64,000 nucleotides of DNA from Janthinobacterium lividum. GTDB taxonomy: Bacteria; Pseudomonadota; Gammaproteobacteria; Burkholderiales; Burkholderiaceae_D. Below the pieces are notes generated by a model that saw only the letters and a program-made list of their open reading frames with translations, made no database searches and was not told where the DNA came from. The position numbers were made by a program, and so were the translations under genes. Shown here piece by piece: positions 24,780 to 32,721 of this stretch (positions within the stretch are counted from its first letter, which is position 1; every line of letters begins with the position of its first letter). The stretch is from positions 124,001 to 188,000 of the forward strand of contig NZ_JAAOLY010000011.1 in NCBI RefSeq assembly GCF_011601275.1, read 5' to 3'.

Positions 24780-25901
24780 TCAAACCCGCGCGCTGCGCCC
24801 CAACAGCTGATCGGGGCGAAACTGCAAGCCCGCCTGCTCGGCGCTCAGCACTTCGCGAATCGCATGCAAGTCCACGCGCGTATCGCGCCGCAGCGGCACG
24901 TCCAGGCGCGCGCCGCGGGGGCCGACCAGCGACTGCACATGGGGCGTGGCGGCATTCAGTCCCTTGCGCGTGACGACGCCGACCTCCCCATTCAACAGTT
25001 TTACGAAGGTGCCGACCGGGTAGATGCCCAGCTCGCGCACCAGCAGGGACGCCAGCGGCGCATCCAGGGTAGCCTTGTCGGCCATCAGCATTTCGCGCAG
25101 GGCCACGTTCGGCAGCAAGGGCTGGCGGTAGCTGCGCTTCGATACGCGCGCGCAATAGCGGTCGGCCAGCATGATCAGGCGCGCACCGATGCCGATCGCC
25201 TCGCCTTGCGTACCCAGCGGATAGCCGCTGCCATCGATATTTTCATGGTGCTGCAGCACGGCTTGCAGCCAGACGGCGTCCGTCACACCCGCCGCGCGCA
25301 GCAATTCGACACCCGCTTGCGGATGGGCCCGCAAATAGGCGCGTTCCTGCGCGTCCAGCGGCCCCGCCTTGTGCTGGAAATGGGCGTGGCGTTCCAGCAT
25401 GCCCACATTCATGCTCAGCGCGGCCAGCACCACACTGCGGATCACGCCGTCATCGAGCTTCAGGGCGCGCGCCAGCAAGGCCGTGATGACGGCCGTGTCG
25501 ACGCTGTGGCGCACGGCAAAGTCGCCCGCGCCCTGGTTGTGCAAAATGCAGGCCTGCGCCACGTCGGCGTCCAGAACAACGGCCTCTTCCACCAGCTGCG
25601 CCAGCGGCGCGAGGGATGCATGGCTGCCCGCCTGCCCGGCGACAATGGCCGGCAAGACGAGGGCCAGTCCAGCCGTGACAAGGTTCAGCATGCGCAGCGC
25701 CGACGGCGCTTCCGTGGCCGTGCGCGGCACCTCGGCACTGGTATCGGCGATGACGCCGCGCGCCAGCAGCAATGCGATCTGGTTCTCGCTGCTGATGACA
25801 TGGCCCAGCCTGGCCAGCAAGCTGCCCGTTTCGCCATGCACGTCCCAAGGCAGGGCCACGCCCAGGGCGAGTTCTCCCGCGTAAATGCGCCGAATTTTCA
25901 C
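24780..25901 (-). CDS. Degenerate HD-GYP domain protein
   Basis: The 373-residue protein has an N-terminal DUF3391-like region (KIRRIYAGELALGVALPWDV) and a C-terminal HD-GYP-like domain from about residue 120. The GYP signature HHENIDGSGYP, the helix HPQAGVELL and the distal LADRYCARVSKRSY are conserved. The canonical metal-binding HD pair is replaced by MN (AALSMNVGMLE, near residue 164). HD-GYP proteins normally hydrolyse cyclic di-GMP; loss of the HD pair suggests reduced or altered catalysis, perhaps a binding or scaffold role. It has no membrane segment. It is monocistronic, with an inverted repeat in its leader (25962-26006). Confidence 0.85.
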   Translation of the reverse strand: MKIRRIYAGELALGVALPWDVHGETGSLLARLGHVISSENQIALLLARGVIADTSAEVPRTATEAPSALRMLNLVTAGLALVLPAIVAGQAGSHASLAPLAQLVEEAVVLDADVAQACILHNQGAGDFAVRHSVDTAVITALLARALKLDDGVIRSVVLAALSMNVGMLERHAHFQHKAGPLDAQERAYLRAHPQAGVELLRAAGVTDAVWLQAVLQHHENIDGSGYPLGTQGEAIGIGARLIMLADRYCARVSKRSYRQPLLPNVALREMLMADKATLDAPLASLLVRELGIYPVGTFVKLLNGEVGVVTRKGLNAATPHVQSLVGPRGARLDVPLRRDTRVDLHAIREVLSAEQAGLQFRPDQLLGRSARV

Positions 25902-25961
25902 ATCGTCTCCGTGTCATCGCCAGCCGCTGCCCTTTTTACCATTGCGGCATGGGCGGCATGT

Positions 25962-26006
25962 GCCAATTGAAATGTTTTTTGCTTTTAATCAATATTTCAA
26001 TGTGGC
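25962..26006. repeat. Inverted repeat upstream of the HD-GYP-like gene
   Basis: GCCAATTGAAAT and ATTTCAATGTGGC pair with one bulged base around 20 AT-rich bases. It lies between the end of the flavoprotein gene and the HD-GYP-like start, so it may be an operator or a hairpin at the end of the flavoprotein transcript. No T-run is present. Confidence 0.4.
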
Positions 26007-26067
26007 AGCGATGATCGCGCAATCATGTGAGCTTGTCTACAAAATTATGTAAATCATAAAGTTGCCT

Positions 26068-27516
26068 TCAAGGTCCCGGTGTGCAATCAGCGCAGCCGGG
26101 CGCATGTTCCGGGTCTTTTTCCAGGTGCAACGCCAGTTCGCGCAAGGCCGTGCGCACGCCTTCCTCGATGACGGGGTGGTAAAACGGCATGTCGAGCATG
26201 GCCGGCACCGTCAACTGGGCCTGGCACGCCCAGGCCAACAAATGGCCCAGGTGTTCCGCCCGTGGACCGATCAGCTCGGCGCCGAGAAAACGCTTGCTGC
26301 CGAACTCCGCATACACGCGCAGCAAGCCCTGGTTTTGCAGCATCACGCGGCTGCGGCCCTGGTTGCCGAACGACACGGCACCCACGGCAAAGCGGCCCGC
26401 GTGGCTCACGCACAATTGCTGGTACGTGGCGCCCAGGGTGGCGATCTGCGGCTCCGTGAAGGCGATCGTCAAGGGCGTCCGGCGCAAGCCCGGCTTCACA
26501 TTGGGAAAGTGCGCCGCGTTGTCGCCCGCGATGCGGCCCTCGTCGGCCGCTTCGGGCAGCAGCGGTAGTTCGTTGTCGGCATCGCCGGCGATGAAGATGG
26601 CGCTCTTGCCGCATTGCATGGTGTGCGGGTCATGCAGGGGAATGCCATGGCGGTCGAGCTCGATTTGCGCCGTTTCCAGGCCGATCTTGTCCACGTTCGG
26701 TGCGCGGCCGATGGCGGCCAGCACATATTCGAACTGCTCGGTTTTTTCCACGCCGGCGTCATCGCTACTGGTCAGCAGGATGCCGCTGCCATCGACGGTT
26801 TTTTCCATGCGCGCGACCTTGGTCATGAAACGGATATCGAGTTCGCGCGCCAGCACGGCGTCCGCCTCGCGCAGCACCAGCGGATCCGTCAGCTGCGCGA
26901 CTTTATTGCCGCGCGCAAACAGAGTCACGCGCACGCCCAGCCGCGTCAGCGCCTGGCCCAGTTCCAGGCCGATGACGCCGCTGCCGACCACGGCCACGGA
27001 GCTGGGCAAATCCGTCCACTCGAACACGGCATCGCTGGTGATGAGACGCTCGCCCGCCGCTTGCCACTCGGGCGGCACGATGGGCGTGGAACCGGTGGCG
27101 ATCACCACGCTGGTGGCTTCGACGATCGTATGCTCATCCACCTGCAGCTTGCCTGGTCCGATGAAACGTGCATGGCCGCGCAGTTTCTCTTCGTCGGGGA
27201 TGGCGTTGACGCCGTCGAGCACGAAGCCGACAAAGCGGTCGCGCTCGCTGCGCACCCTGGCCATCACTTGCCGGCCATCGATGCGCACGGGCCCCGGATG
27301 CACGCCGAAACCGGGCGCGGCGGCCACGGCATGGGCCGCCTCGGCCGCTGCGATCAAGAGTTTGCTGGGCATGCAGCCCACCCTGGCGCAGGTCGTGCCG
27401 TACGGCCCGCTTTCGATCATCAGCACGCGCTTGCCCTGCATGCGCGCCGCCCTGTGCGCCGTCATGCCGGCCGTACCGCTGCCGATCACGGCCACATCCA
27501 CTTGTATCGTCTTCAT
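26068..27516 (-). CDS. Dihydrolipoamide dehydrogenase-like flavoprotein
   Basis: The roughly 482-residue class I pyridine nucleotide-disulfide oxidoreductase has an FAD-binding GSGTAGMTAH near residue 11 and a redox-active pair CARVGC near residues 42-47. The NAD(P)-binding GSGVIGLELGQAL is near 180, the second FAD motif IFIAGDADNE near 310, and a C-terminal His-Glu active-site base lies in FYHPVIEE. These predict electron transfer between NAD(P)H and a disulfide or lipoyl substrate. It is not next to a 2-oxoacid dehydrogenase, so the partner is unclear; soluble-transhydrogenase-like or Lpd3-like roles are possible. Two starts are plausible (27516, used here, and 27546). It is divergent from argP across a short AT-rich gap. 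Confidence 0.88.
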   Translation of the reverse strand: MKTIQVDVAVIGSGTAGMTAHRAARMQGKRVLMIESGPYGTTCARVGCMPSKLLIAAAEAAHAVAAAPGFGVHPGPVRIDGRQVMARVRSERDRFVGFVLDGVNAIPDEEKLRGHARFIGPGKLQVDEHTIVEATSVVIATGSTPIVPPEWQAAGERLITSDAVFEWTDLPSSVAVVGSGVIGLELGQALTRLGVRVTLFARGNKVAQLTDPLVLREADAVLARELDIRFMTKVARMEKTVDGSGILLTSSDDAGVEKTEQFEYVLAAIGRAPNVDKIGLETAQIELDRHGIPLHDPHTMQCGKSAIFIAGDADNELPLLPEAADEGRIAGDNAAHFPNVKPGLRRTPLTIAFTEPQIATLGATYQQLCVSHAGRFAVGAVSFGNQGRSRVMLQNQGLLRVYAEFGSKRFLGAELIGPRAEHLGHLLAWACQAQLTVPAMLDMPFYHPVIEEGVRTALRELALHLEKDPEHAPGCADCTPGP

Positions 27517-27645
27517 GGTGCTATCCATCTCATTGAGGTTGCTCATAGCGTTCGATACTACCCGTTTGCCAAAAATAAGGTTTTACTTTGCAGCAATATA
27601 TGCATTAGTATAACTAATCATTTTCAAAATTTATAAGCTGAGCTA

Positions 27646-28536
27646 ATGGGATCACTCGATTATCGCGCGCTGGCCGTGCTGGACGCCGTGGCCAGCCATG
27701 GCAGTTTCGACAAGGCCGCCCTGGCGCTGGGCATCACCCAGTCGGCCGTCTCGCAGCGCATCAAGGCGCTGGAAGACGCCAGCGGGCGATTGCTGATCAT
27801 CCGTGGCCAGCCCGCCGTGCCGACGGGCCTGGGCCAGCGCCTGATCGTGCATCACCGCAACGTCAAGCTGATGGAAGCATCGCTCGACATCGACCTGGGC
27901 AATAGCGTCAGCATGCCGGAAATCGCCATCGCCATCGATGCCGACAGCCTGGCCACGTGGTTCCCCGGCACCTTGTCCGCCCTGCTGGCGCCGCCGCGCT
28001 GCCAGCTCGACGTGCGCCTGGCCGACAGCGACGGCGCCTTGCAGATGGTGCGCGACGGCTCCGTGTTTGGCTGCGTGGCAGCCGAATCCGGCACGGCCAT
28101 CGACGCGGCGGCCGCCACCAGCGTCACGCCGCTGGGTACCTTGCGCTATGTCTGCGTGGCAACACCCGTGTTTGCCGGGCACTGGTTCGGTGATGGTTTT
28201 ATTGCCGAGGCGGTCCAACTGGCGCCCGCCGTCGTGGGCCAGCACAGCTTGCTGGCGCGTTTCCTCGCTGAACAATTGAGCATGCGCGAACCGTTTCCGC
28301 ACCATACTTTACCGGTGGAAGCAGCGCGCCGCGGCTGCGTCCAGGATGGCCTGGCCTACGGCCTGATGCCGCAGCGCCTGGCCGCGCCAGCGCTGGCGAC
28401 GGAAAGACTGGTCGATCTGATGCCGGGCAGCACCCTGGACGTGCCGCTGAGCTGGCACGCCTGGACCCTGGACACGCCGTTTACCAAGCTGCTGTCCGAG
28501 CAGATCGTCAAGTCCGCCCGCGATTACCTGCAGTAA
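27646..28536 (+). CDS. argP: LysR-family regulator ArgP
   Basis: The 296-residue LysR-type regulator has an N-terminal winged helix-turn-helix (RALAVLDAVASHGSFDKAAL, ITQSAVSQRIKALE) and an effector domain to the end. The start MGSLDYRALAVLDAVASHGS and the GQPAVPTGLGQRLI linker are typical of ArgP/IciA, the lysine/arginine-responsive activator of the LysE-type exporter argO. No exporter is next to it here; instead it faces a flavoprotein disulfide reductase gene over about 100-130 bp of AT-rich DNA that probably holds both promoters. In E. coli ArgP also activates dnaA and nrdA. It converges with priA one base away. Confidence 0.88.
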   Translation: MGSLDYRALAVLDAVASHGSFDKAALALGITQSAVSQRIKALEDASGRLLIIRGQPAVPTGLGQRLIVHHRNVKLMEASLDIDLGNSVSMPEIAIAIDADSLATWFPGTLSALLAPPRCQLDVRLADSDGALQMVRDGSVFGCVAAESGTAIDAAAATSVTPLGTLRYVCVATPVFAGHWFGDGFIAEAVQLAPAVVGQHSLLARFLAEQLSMREPFPHHTLPVEAARRGCVQDGLAYGLMPQRLAAPALATERLVDLMPGSTLDVPLSWHAWTLDTPFTKLLSEQIVKSARDYLQ

Positions 28537-28537
28537 T

Positions 28538-30595
28538 TCAAATATCGAGCGGGTCCACTTCCAGCGACCATTTCACGCGCGTCTTCATGGCGCGCAATGC
28601 AGTGAGCCATTCCTTCAGGAACGCCTGCAGCGCCGGCCGCGAGCTCGATTCGAGCAGCAGCTGGGCGCGGTCCACGTTGTAGACGCGCGTCATGCTCATG
28701 GGAATCGGGTCATTGATGGTCACCTGCGGGTGTTCCATGCATTCTTTCGCCGCCTGCAGGAATTCGATGGCCGTGGCCAGCTCGGGCGCTTCGGCGCGCA
28801 GCAGGGCCTGGAACAGGTACGGCGGCAGCGCCGCTTGCGCCCGCTCTTCCAGCAAGGTCGTGGCGAAGTGGTCGTAATCGTGGTTGACGACGGCGTCGTA
28901 CAGCGGATGGCGCGCATAGCGCGTCTGGATCAGCACCTCGGAAACGCTGCCACCTTCCGTCTGCGCGGCCCGTCCGGCCCGGCCCGCCACCTGCATCAAT
29001 TGCGCGAACAGCCGTTCGCTGGCCCGGTAATCCTGCGAAAACAGGGCTGTGTCCGGATTCAAAATGCCGACCAGGGTCAGCTTTTTGAAATCGTGGCCCT
29101 TGGCCACCATCTGCGTGCCGATCAGAATATCCACTTCGCCCCGGTGCACGGTGTCGAACGCCTCCTGCGCGCTGCCCTTCTTGCGCGTGGAATCGGCGTC
29201 GATGCGCAAGATACGCGCCTCGGGAAACAATTGCTGCAAGCCCTCTTCCACCCTTTGCGTACCGCGGCCCAGCGGCTGCAAGTCGACGTTGCCGCACGTG
29301 GGGCAATGGCGGGGAATGCGCAACTCCAGGCTGCAATGGTGGCAGCGCAGGCGGTGTTCGGGCTTGTGCAGCACCATGAACGAGGTGCAGCGCGTGCAAT
29401 TGCTGATCCAGCCGCACGATTCGCAGCAGATCACGGGGGAATAGCCGCGCCGGTTCAGGAACAGCAGCGACTGCTCGCCGCGCTCCATGCGCAGTTTCAA
29501 GGCGGCTACCAGATGCGAAGTCAGCCCATCTTTCGGCTTGTCGCGCTCCATGTCGAGTATCTTGACGCGCGGCAACACCGCATTCTTGACGGCCCGTTCG
29601 CGCAATTCCAGCTTGCGGTAGCGCCCCGTCTGTGCGTGGTGCCAGCTTTCCAGCGACGGCGTGGCCGAACCGAGCACGATGGGAATCTGTAATTGCCAGG
29701 CGCGCCACACGGCCAGGTCGCGCGCCGAATAGCGCAAGCCTTCCTGCTGCTTGTAGGAAGGATCGTGTTCCTCGTCGATGACGATCAGTTTGAGCTTCGG
29801 CAAGGAGGCCAGGATGGCCAGTCGCGTGCCAAGCACGATGCGCGCCTGGCCCTGGTGGGCAGCCAGCCAGTGCAGCATGCGCTCGCCTTCGGACAGGCTG
29901 CTGTGCAAGGTGGCCAGCATGACGCCGGGAAAGCGCGCGCGGATATTGCCTTCCAGCTGGGGCGTGAGGTTGATTTCCGGCACCAGAATCAGGATTTGCG
30001 CATCGTCCTCGCGCGCCAGCACCTGGGCGCAGGCTTGCAGATACACTTCCGTCTTGCCGCTACCCGTCACGCCGTACAGCAAGGTGGGCTTGAAACCCTG
30101 GGCGCCGCCGATGGCGTCTGCCGCTTCTTGCTGGGCGGCATTCAGGGCCGGCATGTTCAGCGGCGTGCCGTCGTGCGCATCGGCCAGCTTGGCCAGCTTC
30201 TTGATGGCGCGGTCCAGCGCCACGGTGGTGAGCACGCGCAAATTCTTCGGCAGACCCGGCAGGGCCACTTCACCGAGCGGGCGCTGGTAGTAATCGGCGG
30301 CAAAGGCGGCCAGCGCCAGCCACTGTTCCGACAGCGGGGCCAACTGGCTGCGCACGGCCAGAACGTCCTTCAATTTCGCGGCGGGCACGTCGGTGCTGTC
30401 GGACACGCCGACGATCAGCCCCATCACTTCGCGCCGGCCGAACGGCACCAGCGCCAGCTGCCCCACTTGCGGCAGCGGTGCGGCGGCCTCTGCGCCGGCA
30501 TCGGCCACCGCGTTCCAGCGGTAGTCGAACAGGGCGTTCAAGGGCGTGTCGAGCGCGATTTTCAGGATGCACGACGTCAAAATGCACTGCGACAT
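28538..30595 (-). CDS. priA: Primosomal protein N' (replication restart helicase)
   Basis: The 685-residue SF2 helicase reloads the replisome at stalled forks. Order: an N-terminal fork-binding domain (KIALDTPLNALFDYRW), Walker A GVTGSGKTEVYLQ near residue 175, DEEH box VIDEEHDPSYKQ near 270, and the zinc-binding region with paired cysteines (CCESCGWISNCTRC, RCHHC, HCPTCG) near 390-440. The helicase motif QMVAKGHDF and the final arginine motif QVAGRAGRA follow. The start at 30595 gives the typical N-terminus; no clear ribosome binding site is seen. The gene is transcribed away from the DnaA-box-rich interval. Confidence 0.95.
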   Translation of the reverse strand: MSQCILTSCILKIALDTPLNALFDYRWNAVADAGAEAAAPLPQVGQLALVPFGRREVMGLIVGVSDSTDVPAAKLKDVLAVRSQLAPLSEQWLALAAFAADYYQRPLGEVALPGLPKNLRVLTTVALDRAIKKLAKLADAHDGTPLNMPALNAAQQEAADAIGGAQGFKPTLLYGVTGSGKTEVYLQACAQVLAREDDAQILILVPEINLTPQLEGNIRARFPGVMLATLHSSLSEGERMLHWLAAHQGQARIVLGTRLAILASLPKLKLIVIDEEHDPSYKQQEGLRYSARDLAVWRAWQLQIPIVLGSATPSLESWHHAQTGRYRKLELRERAVKNAVLPRVKILDMERDKPKDGLTSHLVAALKLRMERGEQSLLFLNRRGYSPVICCESCGWISNCTRCTSFMVLHKPEHRLRCHHCSLELRIPRHCPTCGNVDLQPLGRGTQRVEEGLQQLFPEARILRIDADSTRKKGSAQEAFDTVHRGEVDILIGTQMVAKGHDFKKLTLVGILNPDTALFSQDYRASERLFAQLMQVAGRAGRAAQTEGGSVSEVLIQTRYARHPLYDAVVNHDYDHFATTLLEERAQAALPPYLFQALLRAEAPELATAIEFLQAAKECMEHPQVTINDPIPMSMTRVYNVDRAQLLLESSSRPALQAFLKEWLTALRAMKTRVKWSLEVDPLDI

Positions 30596-30745
30596 GGGGG
30601 GTGGGCCTATCTCAATAAAAAAGCGCGCCGCAGGATCGATGGCGCGCGGAATGTCAGGCATCAAGCCAGCGGGCCATGATACTTGTTTCGTCCATCAAAC
30701 GCCTAACGGCGAACAGGACAGCATGTCATCGTGCCTGAAGAAAAT

Positions 30746-30800
30746 TCTGTGGATAACTTTGTGGACAAAGCAAAATTAACTTTCAGAAAAATGTGGACAG
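30746..30800. promoter_or_regulatory. Left DnaA-box group
   Basis: Three same-orientation boxes lie within 55 bp: TGTGGATAA (exact consensus), TGTGGACAA (one change) and TGTGGACAG (two changes). The first two are 12 bp apart start to start, roughly one helical turn, as in cooperative DnaA arrays. Confidence 0.65.
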
Positions 30801-31144
30801 AAAATTTCGATCGCCGTCAAGAGCGGCACGAAAGAAAAATTAACCTTTTAAAATCAATGACTTAAAAATTGACGCCCGCGAGGCTGGAAATCGGCAGGAC
30901 ATTCCCGCCGCTGTGCATAACTGAACCATTTGTAATGTATTTATACAGAAATCAGCACCATTTTGAGGCGTCCGAGCGGGAAAAACGGGGGCGGCATGCG
31001 GCAAAGTTGACAATTGCCGGGCAAGCGTTCGTTTTTATCTGCCGGCCGGCGAAACATTGTTCAATTATCATGCAGTGCAACATACACTTCACGTGAAACC
31101 TGAACATCGGCGCTAAGTATCGGTTAACAAAATACTTTTCAATT

Positions 31145-31179
31145 TTATCCACAGAATCTGTTGATAACTTTGTGGACAA
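31145..31179. promoter_or_regulatory. Right DnaA-box group
   Basis: The exact box TTATCCACA (31145-31153) faces TGTTGATAA (31159-31167) and TGTGGACAA (31171-31179). The last two reproduce the spacing of the left group. AT-rich DNA flanks both sides, including a T-rich stretch ending at 31146. Confidence 0.65.
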
Positions 31180-31373
31180 TGAAGGAATAAGGAAGGCGAA
31201 CGAAAGAATAACCTTATCAATAGCAACAAAGTCCGCCGAACAATGGATTTTTTATGTCTTAATAATCAAGTACTTGCGAAGCGTCCCCGGGCATGGCTTT
31301 GACACTGCCTCTTATTTCCGCAGCAAAAAAAAATGTGCATAAGTCGGTATTTCTTGCTAAGGCGCAGCAAAGA

Positions 31374-31407
31374 AAAAGGCAGGCTTCCGCTGGAAAGCCT
31401 GCCTTTT
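31374..31407 (-). terminator. Intrinsic terminator of hemE
   Basis: AAAAGGCAGGCTT (31374-31386) pairs with AAGCCTGCCTTTT (31395-31407) around an 8-nt loop. It is followed on the minus strand by TTTCTTTG and lies 30 bp past the hemE stop. Confidence 0.9.
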
Positions 31408-31436
31408 CTGCCCCTGCGCCAGGGGAAAACGAATGC

Positions 31437-32522
31437 TTACTGGCCGCTGCGCATGGCGCGGCTCATGCTGTGCACGGCTTCCACCATGGCTTCCACGGAT
31501 TCCGGCGGCGTGAACTGGGAAATGCCATGGCCCAGGTTGAACACGTGGCCCGTGCCGGCCGATGGCGCGCCGAAGGCGTTGAGCACTTTCGCCACTTCGG
31601 CGCGGATCTGATCCGGGCTGGCGAACAGGATGGCCGGGTCGAGGTTGCCCTGCAAGCCCACTTTATGGCCCACCAGCTGGCGCGCGCGCGTCAGGTTGAC
31701 GGTCCAGTCCAGGCCCACGGCATCGGCGCCGATGTCGGCGATCTGCTCGATCCACTGGCCGCCGCCCTTGGTAAACACGATGGCGGGAATCTTGACGCCA
31801 TCCTTGTCGCGTTTCAGCTGCGCCACCACTTGCTGCATGTAGGCCAGCGAGAATTCCTGGTAGGCGCCGTCGGCCAGCGCACCGCCCCAGGAATCGAAAA
31901 TCATCACGGCTTGCGCGCCAGCATCGATTTGCGCATTCAGGTATTGCGCCACGGAAGTGGCGTTGATGGCCAGGATGTGGTGCATCAGGTCCGGGCGGTT
32001 GTACAGCATCTTCTTGATGGTGTGGAATTCTTTCGAACCGCCGCCTTCCACCATGTAGCACGCCAGGGTCCACGGGCTGCCGGAAAAACCGATCAGCGGC
32101 ACGCGGCCGTTGAGTTCCGTGCGGATTTGCGTGACGGCCTTGAAAACATAGTCGAGCGACTCCAGGTCCGGCACTTGCAATGCCTTCACATCCTGTTCCG
32201 TGCGCAGCGGACGCTCGAATTTCGGTCCTTCGCCATCGGCGAAGTACAGGCCCAGGCCCATGGCGTCCGGCACCGTCAGGATGTCGGAAAACAGAATCGC
32301 CGCGTCGAGCGGGAAACGCTCCAACGGCTGCAAGGTCACTTCGGTGGCGTAATCGGGATTCTTTGCCAGGCCCAGGAAAGAGCCTGCCCGTTCGCGCGTG
32401 GCGCGGTATTCGGGCAAATAGCGACCGGCCTGGCGCATCAGCCAGACAGGCGTGTGCTCGGTCGGCTGGCGCAGCAAAGCGCGCAGGAAAGTATCATTCT
32501 GGAGCGGAGCAAATTGTGGCAT
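31437..32522 (-). CDS. hemE: Uroporphyrinogen decarboxylase
   Basis: The 361-residue cytoplasmic enzyme of haem synthesis converts uroporphyrinogen III to coproporphyrinogen III. The N-terminal signature [14 protein letters not shown] lies near residues 27-40 and the second signature [20 protein letters not shown] near 150. The catalytic region [15 protein letters not shown] holds the conserved Asp. [20 protein letters not shown] is the normal N-terminus, so the longer upstream frame is ignored. It is divergent from the S9 peptidase gene and bordered downstream by its terminator and the DnaA-box interval. Confidence 0.96.
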   Translation of the reverse strand: MPQFAPLQNDTFLRALLRQPTEHTPVWLMRQAGRYLPEYRATRERAGSFLGLAKNPDYATEVTLQPLERFPLDAAILFSDILTVPDAMGLGLYFADGEGPKFERPLRTEQDVKALQVPDLESLDYVFKAVTQIRTELNGRVPLIGFSGSPWTLACYMVEGGGSKEFHTIKKMLYNRPDLMHHILAINATSVAQYLNAQIDAGAQAVMIFDSWGGALADGAYQEFSLAYMQQVVAQLKRDKDGVKIPAIVFTKGGGQWIEQIADIGADAVGLDWTVNLTRARQLVGHKVGLQGNLDPAILFASPDQIRAEVAKVLNAFGAPSAGTGHVFNLGHGISQFTPPESVEAMVEAVHSMSRAMRSGQ

Positions 32523-32721
32523 GGCAGGCAATCGAGCTTGGAGAAGCGGTATTATCGCATCCAATCGCCGCCATTTCATTGATTCCGGTGCCGCTTTGCA
32601 GCATTTGCCATGCACAGCGATCACTTTCGTTGTGCCTGCCCTTCCATTATGATGATGAACGCCGCCGCGCTGCCTGACGCCGCCTGGAGGCCCCCTCTTT
32701 CCACCACGACACGGAGCCCGC

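Larger units (their letters stand above)
30596..31373. other. AT-rich gene-free interval with a DnaA-box cluster (oriC-like or DnaA-titration site)
   Basis: Between priA and hemE lies about 840 bp without a credible gene. It is clearly more AT-rich than the rest of the window and contains at least seven 9-mers equal or close to TTATNCACA. On the plus strand these read TGTGGATAA 30748-30756, TGTGGACAA 30760-30768, TGTGGACAG 30792-30800, TGTGCATAA 30912-30920, TTATCCACA 31145-31153, TGTGGACAA 31171-31179 and TGTGCATAA 31334-31342; TGTTGATAA (31159-31167) is a further near-match. Long A/T tracts occur at 30825-30870 and 31200-31270. The pattern fits a DnaA-binding region. dnaA, dnaN and rpmH are absent, so identity as the chromosomal origin is unproven. 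Confidence 0.55.

Noticed and set aside
30869..31096. A 75-codon plus-strand frame inside the priA-hemE gap
   Set aside because: There is no ribosome binding site and no recognisable family, and it overlaps a DnaA-box-rich non-coding interval; chance is enough to explain it.
30596..31436. Calling the DnaA-box interval the chromosomal origin outright
   Set aside because: dnaA, dnaN, gyrB and rpmH are absent and gene orientation does not switch cleanly here; only an oriC-like label is supported.
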